Shown in pieces: positions 60,018 to 64,000 of a stretch of DNA of 64,000 nucleotides (the first letter of the stretch is position 1; the number at the start of each line of letters is the position of its first letter). The DNA comes from Brevibacillus sedimenti (GTDB taxonomy: Bacteria; Bacillota; Bacilli; Brevibacillales; Brevibacillaceae), in the NCBI RefSeq assembly GCF_020923495.1, contig NZ_CP064048.1:955501-1019500 (forward strand), in the 5' to 3' direction. Under the pieces are notes generated by a model, which worked only from the letters and a program-made list of their open reading frames with translations, made no database searches and was not told the origin of the DNA. Made by a program: the position numbers and the translations under genes.

Positions 60018-62042
60018 TCACTTTTTGGCATGTTTTAGGTAATCATGAAACAGATCCAATCCGACATTGCCTTTGGTGACCGCATCGTACCAGTCAGGCA
60101 GCTTGTCCATCAGTTCATCCCGCTGCTTCTCAGCCAGCTGGATATATTGTTTGGCCAGTTCTTTCGCCTTCACCATCTCGCTGTATTCAGGTGGGTAATC
60201 GAGCTCGGCTATCCAGGTCAGATGCGACCTTTTTTTATCCACTGAATGGAGGTGGTCATATAATGCAGCAAGAAAAATGGGGGCGATCCCATCCACTTCC
60301 CGATACTGATTGTGCCAAAAAAAGGCTAGAAAGACCTCTCGTGCAGAGGCAAAGTGCGCTTCTGGCGAGTCAATAAATACTCGAAAGGCTTTTGCATCCA
60401 ACAACAGCTGATCCGATGTGACCTCCATAGCATGAACATTTACCTCCCAAGAAATGGGAACCAGAAAAATCTGCTTGGGCAGGACGGGCTCTTGTTGTCC
60501 CAGAGCGTGACTCATCTTCGCTACCTCTTTTCTGAGGGCAGGAATCACCCGCGGCGCCTGCATGAGCAAATCAGGAGGACCCACGATGCGATACCCATCT
60601 GCATATGTCTCCAGCATCCTTCCCAGCACCAAGGTTGCGCCCCGTGCCGTCCCTGCAAACTGGTTGTGCTTCTTCTGCGGCAGGTTGCTGTACACTTGCT
60701 GGGTTTCGGTTACGGTCACTTCAAAATGAACTTCATACGGAAGCTCCAGGTTTTTCATCTGGAGGTTCCGCTCAGGATTGATTTCCCCAATGGTATAGTT
60801 CCCGGGAATCGGATACCAGGGGAAAGATGAACTGAGATAAAACGTATGGTGGTCAATCGGATTTTTGTATCCCGTATTTCCGCTAATCTCAAACGTAAGC
60901 GCAAGCGATTGTACTGCGGGATTTTGACGTACCAAGACCTGGTCTCCTGCCTGCCGCCACTCCACATCGTGCCCGCCTGCCGTCACCCGCTTCACCTGCA
61001 AGCCGTGATACAGGGTAAAGTCCATCCATTCCTGACGATAATCAGAGAGGTCAAGCAGCACGTCAGCAACATATGTAATCCTGTCCTGATCATGAGTAAG
61101 CGCGATCTTGTATTTCTGTACCTGAAACGCTGCCGGACTATCCAGATGCCGCTTTTGATTTTTATAGAAATCCCAATCCTTTTCGTTTAATTCAAACAGC
61201 TTGTCTACATCTAGCATGGACTGTTGATTGGCAAGCGGGATCACACTCAAGCCGGAAATGAGCAGCACCACCGCCATTCCCTGATAGATCCGCTTTTCCA
61301 GATGCGGCAGTTCCCGTAAGCGACGATACAGGGCCGCCAGGAAAAACAGCGCACCGGCCAGCAGCAGCAATAGGAGATGCCGAAAAAACGCTTCACTGGT
61401 GACAGCAAGACCCTGGAAGTCATTATACGTCGCGTTCGGATCAAGCTCTCCCTGATTAAACACAGGAGCAATGCGCCTGGGCAGCAATAAGGTGTTATAG
61501 GGGCTGGTCAGGATCCAAATGACAAATACGACCGGATATGTCCAATACGAGCCGATCAATCTTTCCAAGGCATAGCCCAGGATTCCTCCTGACAGTAACG
61601 TAACCCCCCAATAAAGCAGCATGTAGCTGACCGTCATCTTCCAATACAAAATCAGCTGGCTGCCTGACATGATGTATAAAGCAAGCACATAGGCAATCGC
61701 CATGCACATGACCATACTCACAATGATTGCCCACGCTGTCATTTTGCCAAAGGCGCGCACCGTATTGCCCGGCAATGCCTCCAGCACCTCTTCAAACCGG
61801 GCTGCCTGTTCGCGCTGGGCCATGATGATCCCCGAAATCATTCCCACCAGCGCACATCCCATCACGATAAACGAGGATGCCTGGAGAAGCTGTCCCGCCC
61901 CCAGCATATCCTTTTCAAAAAAAACATGGTATCCGAATGAAAGATACGCCAGTAACGCTGCAATCACAGCCCACAACCAGAATCCTCGCAAAAAAAGCCT
62001 TACTTCCATCCGGACTATTGCCGTGAATAATCGCACACCCAC
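60018..62042 (-). CDS. ABC-2 permease fused to a degenerate M1-peptidase-like extracellular domain
   Basis: 674 residues. The N-terminal half has about seven membrane helices of ABC-2 type (FLRGFWLWAVIAALLAYLSFGYHVFF, GKMTAWAIIVSMVMCMAIAYVLALYI, LLLLLLAGALFFLAALY). The C-terminal 370 residues form an extracellular beta/alpha domain reminiscent of M1 aminopeptidase fusions (YVADVLLDLSDYRQEWMDFTLYHGLQVKRVTAGGHDVEW, FHDYLKHAKK), but no HExxH zinc motif is present. The only close candidate, FFWHNQYREVDGIAPIFLAALYDHL, lacks the motif. It may thus be a sensor or binding domain. Starts at GTG; just downstream of the small secreted protein gene. Confidence 0.8.
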   Translation of the reverse strand: MGVRLFTAIVRMEVRLFLRGFWLWAVIAALLAYLSFGYHVFFEKDMLGAGQLLQASSFIVMGCALVGMISGIIMAQREQAARFEEVLEALPGNTVRAFGKMTAWAIIVSMVMCMAIAYVLALYIMSGSQLILYWKMTVSYMLLYWGVTLLSGGILGYALERLIGSYWTYPVVFVIWILTSPYNTLLLPRRIAPVFNQGELDPNATYNDFQGLAVTSEAFFRHLLLLLLAGALFFLAALYRRLRELPHLEKRIYQGMAVVLLISGLSVIPLANQQSMLDVDKLFELNEKDWDFYKNQKRHLDSPAAFQVQKYKIALTHDQDRITYVADVLLDLSDYRQEWMDFTLYHGLQVKRVTAGGHDVEWRQAGDQVLVRQNPAVQSLALTFEISGNTGYKNPIDHHTFYLSSSFPWYPIPGNYTIGEINPERNLQMKNLELPYEVHFEVTVTETQQVYSNLPQKKHNQFAGTARGATLVLGRMLETYADGYRIVGPPDLLMQAPRVIPALRKEVAKMSHALGQQEPVLPKQIFLVPISWEVNVHAMEVTSDQLLLDAKAFRVFIDSPEAHFASAREVFLAFFWHNQYREVDGIAPIFLAALYDHLHSVDKKRSHLTWIAELDYPPEYSEMVKAKELAKQYIQLAEKQRDELMDKLPDWYDAVTKGNVGLDLFHDYLKHAKK

Positions 62043-62063
62043 AACCGCCTTCCTCTTACAACT

Positions 62064-62104
62064 ATGGAGGTATCTCTATATGAAAGAGATACCTCCATTT
62101 TTTT
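62064..62104 (+). terminator. 14-bp stem-loop between the secreted-protein gene and the ABC genes
   Basis: ATGGAGGTATCTCT and AGAGATACCTCCAT pair exactly around a 7-base loop. The U-run (TTTTTTT) follows on the plus strand only. On the minus strand, where the genes lie, it is a U-less hairpin that would allow partial readthrough from the secreted-protein gene into the ABC genes. Confidence 0.7.
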
Positions 62105-62113
62105 CCGTAACTG

Positions 62114-62476
62114 TTAGTTTGTCAAACTTCCGTTTCCTTCTGCGCCGCCACTGATTTGCTCCAATTGCACATAGTAAGCATTATCTGCACTAGACAAAGT
62201 TACGTTTATACTTTTACTCGGTGCAGAAGAAGTGAGTTTAAGAGATGCTATTGTCTCATCTGGCCACATCTTGTGTACCATTCTTGCTTTGGAGTACATA
62301 TCTGAACCTTTAGTGAGATTTCCTTTAAGTTTTCCATTACCGCTTCCTTGGTAAATTAGGCTTCCTGTGGCAACATCTTGAGTGTTGCTGAGCGTCGTAG
62401 AAGAAGTTGCTGCAGATACAGCACCGGTAGCCATGACAGCACACAAAAACACAGTACTAACCAATTTTTTTCTCAT
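62114..62476 (-). CDS. Small secreted protein of unknown function
   Basis: 120 residues starting MRKKLVSTVFLCAVMATGAVSA behind GGAGGGG, with a Sec signal peptide cleaved near VSA-AT. The mature part is Gly/Ser/Thr/Asn/Lys-rich (TGSLIYQGSGNGKLKGNLTKGSD, SLKLTSSAPSKSINVTLSSADNAYYVQLEQISGGAEGNGS), probably beta-rich, with no cysteine. AT-richer than its neighbours. It lies directly upstream of an ABC permease/ATPase/permease set in the same orientation. This layout is familiar from secreted bacteriocins or signalling proteins with dedicated ABC self-protection or sensing, such as lactococcin-972-type loci, though no such domain was recognised. Confidence 0.8.
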   Translation of the reverse strand: MRKKLVSTVFLCAVMATGAVSAATSSTTLSNTQDVATGSLIYQGSGNGKLKGNLTKGSDMYSKARMVHKMWPDETIASLKLTSSAPSKSINVTLSSADNAYYVQLEQISGGAEGNGSLTN

Positions 62477-62616
62477 TTTCAATCCCCTCCATAAATTTAT
62501 AAATTTTGTAAAATGGTTACACTTAAATTATCACATACCATTTTTTGGAGTAAATAGAAAGCAACAAAGTTAAAATATATTTATTTTTCTGTAAATAAAC
62601 AAGCTGTATGAACACG

Positions 62617-62644
62617 AAAAAAGCGGGATTGCTCCCGCTTTTTT
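62617..62644. terminator. Bidirectional intrinsic terminator after the symporter gene
   Basis: AAAAAAGCGGGA pairs with TCCCGCTTTTTT around TTGC. Near-perfect and usable in both directions. Confidence 0.9.
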
Positions 62645-62662
62645 CTTTCACTTATCCGGCTG

Positions 62663-64000
62663 TTACGACGCCATCGTGTTCTTTGCCTTGTCTTCCTGCC
62701 AGCATTCCACCTCAGACAGCCCAGGAATGTTGCTGGCACGGAAAACCGGATTTTGACCGGACTTCAATTGTTTCGTATAATCGTTCAATGCGGCGAACGC
62801 GACTTTTCCCAACAACGCGATCGCAACGAGATTCAACAGCGCCATGAACGCCATAAACAGGTCGGCCAGATCCCAGACGATGCTGATTTTCGCCACGGCC
62901 CCAAACATCACCATGCCGACCACAGCCAGGCGGTAGAGTGTCAACCAGGTTTTGTCGGTCTTGATGAACTCGATGTTGGTCTCCCCGTAATAGTAGTTGC
63001 CGATGACCGAACTGAAGGCAAACAGGAATACGATTAAAGCGACAAACACACTCGCCCATGCGCCCACATGCGTACTGAGCGCCGCTTGCGTCAGAGCGAT
63101 GCCGTCCAGCCCCTCTGTCGTGTACATGCCGGACAGAAGCACGATAAACGCCGTCGCGCTGCAAACCACCAGCGTGTCGACAAACACGCCCAGCGCTTGA
63201 ATCAGCCCTTGTTTGGCCGGGTGGGTCACATCAGCGGTGGCCGCAGCATTGGCCGCGCTCCCCATCCCCGCCTCATTGGAGAAGAGACCGCGCTTGATTC
63301 CCTGCATCAGCGCAGCGCCCATTCCGCCGCCGGCAACCTGTTCCAGGCCGAACGCAGATTTGACGATCAGGAGCAGAACGCCCGGCAGTTGGGTGATGTT
63401 GGTCACGACCACGTACAGCGCCACCAGGACGTACGCGCCCGCCATGAACGGGACGAGGAATTCGGCGACTTTTGCCACACGCTTGACACCGCCAAAGACG
63501 ATGAAGCCCGTAATGGCCGCCAGAATCAGCCCCATCACGACAGGAGGAACGCCATACGCCGTCTGAAACGCCTGCGAAATCGTGTTGGCCTGCACGGCAT
63601 TGAAGACGAGACCAAAGCAGAACGTGATCAGTATGGCGAACAGAATGCCCATCCAGCGCTTTTTCAGCCCTTTTTCCATGTAGTAGGCAGGGCCGCCGCG
63701 GAAGCCGTCTTTATCTTTCACTTTATAAATTTGCGCCAACGTGCTTTCCACAAAGGCGGACGCCGAACCGATCAGGGCGATCAGCCACATCCAGAACACC
63801 GCACCGGGGCCGCCGACGGAAATCGCCATGGCCACACCAGCGAGATTCCCGGTCCCGACCCGGGATGCGGTGCTGATACAGAATGCTTGAAAGGACGAGA
63901 TGCTCCCCTTTTTCTTGTCCGTTGCGCCTTCTCCGAGGAGACGGAACATTTCGCCCGCCAATCGGAACTGTACAAACTTTGTACGTAAAGTAAAATAGAT
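62663..64000 (-). CDS. Sodium:alanine symporter family (AgcS) carrier, N-terminus outside the window
   Basis: The frame is open from the window edge (peptide IYFTLRTKFVQFR, typical of the first AgcS loop) to a stop at 62663, giving 445 visible residues. Family motifs are SSFQAFCISTASRVGTGNLAGVAMAISVGGPGAVFWMW, GGPAYYMEKGLKKRW, GIKRGLFSNEAGMGSAANAAATADVTHPAKQG and YYYGETNIEFI. It co-transports alanine or glycine with Na+ across the membrane. A terminator follows. The start codon, to the right, is not in the window. Confidence 0.95.
   Translation of the reverse strand: MYFTLRTKFVQFRLAGEMFRLLGEGATDKKKGSISSFQAFCISTASRVGTGNLAGVAMAISVGGPGAVFWMWLIALIGSASAFVESTLAQIYKVKDKDGFRGGPAYYMEKGLKKRWMGILFAILITFCFGLVFNAVQANTISQAFQTAYGVPPVVMGLILAAITGFIVFGGVKRVAKVAEFLVPFMAGAYVLVALYVVVTNITQLPGVLLLIVKSAFGLEQVAGGGMGAALMQGIKRGLFSNEAGMGSAANAAATADVTHPAKQGLIQALGVFVDTLVVCSATAFIVLLSGMYTTEGLDGIALTQAALSTHVGAWASVFVALIVFLFAFSSVIGNYYYGETNIEFIKTDKTWLTLYRLAVVGMVMFGAVAKISIVWDLADLFMAFMALLNLVAIALLGKVAFAALNDYTKQLKSGQNPVFRASNIPGLSEVECWQEDKAKNTMAS

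Noticed and set aside
1..64000. CRISPR arrays, tRNA and rRNA genes, prophage
   Set aside because: No regularly spaced direct repeats, no tRNA cloverleaf or rRNA sequence, and no phage structural genes were noticed by eye.

Overview
The window reads as a chromosomal segment of a Gram-positive, endospore-former-type Bacillota, most likely the Paenibacillaceae/Brevibacillus neighbourhood. The grounds are strong AGGAGG-type ribosome binding sites, frequent GTG/TTG starts, lipoproteins with lipoboxes, an SLH-domain surface protein, SAM-I, guanine and c-di-GMP-I riboswitches, an RRNPP-type regulator with a small exported peptide, and GC-rich third codon positions in most genes. Genus is inference; no rRNA or tRNA gene was seen. 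Several short stretches (about 2.5-6.6 kb, 12.6-14.8 kb, 62.1-62.6 kb) are visibly AT-richer and carry secreted or mobile genes.

Layout. 0-2.5 kb: a TetR-headed RND-type efflux operon, divergent from a secreted YiiX-like hydrolase that is split by an in-frame amber codon; a palindromic operator sits between them. 3.3-6.6 kb: a membrane-anchored repeat protein gene cut in two by an intact IS21-family element with a 5-bp target duplication. 6.6-11 kb: an RluA-type pseudouridine synthase, an RRNPP-type XRE-TPR regulator followed by a 42-codon exported-peptide gene, and an M29 aminopeptidase. 11-25 kb: two related MFS transporters, a C39-like peptidase and an LRR lipoprotein in an AT-rich islet, an SLH-DUF4855 surface protein, an RlmL-type methyltransferase, GNAT, thiN, ung, and a second TetR-controlled operon. 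25-31.5 kb: glnS (uncommon in Bacillota), then a c-di-GMP-I riboswitch ahead of an exported gamma-glutamyltransferase and a chemoreceptor. 31.5-36.6 kb: a ugp-like glycerol-3-phosphate/glycerophosphodiester import operon with its phosphodiesterase. 36.6-38.4 kb: a dispersed repeat and an IS3-family element.

38.4-44.8 kb: a BMP-type nucleoside ABC importer (lipoprotein, ATPase, two permeases) followed by a YuiH-type molybdoenzyme and a nucleoside phosphorylase. Its leader is a canonical SAM-I riboswitch with a terminator, so this importer appears to be tied to methionine/SAM status. 44.8-51 kb: a second chemoreceptor, a DUF3298-like protein, and a 3-hydroxybutyrate/acetoacetate operon (scoA, scoB, GntP permease, bdhA) behind a sigma-54-type promoter. 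The matching NtrC-family activator lies at 55.2-56.5 kb. In between is an HxlR-controlled MFS/LLM-oxidoreductase/aldo-keto-reductase operon.

56.7-58.3 kb: an uncharacterised FAD-dependent oxidoreductase controlled by a guanine riboswitch. 58.5-62.5 kb: a small secreted protein, a large ABC-2/M1-like membrane protein, an ABC ATPase and an ABC permease, resembling a dedicated export or self-protection module. The window ends inside a sodium:alanine symporter gene. The items most worth following are the RRNPP regulator-peptide pair, the three riboswitch-gene pairings (SAM with nucleoside importer, guanine with FAD enzyme, c-di-GMP with GGT and MCP), and the secreted-protein/ABC module.
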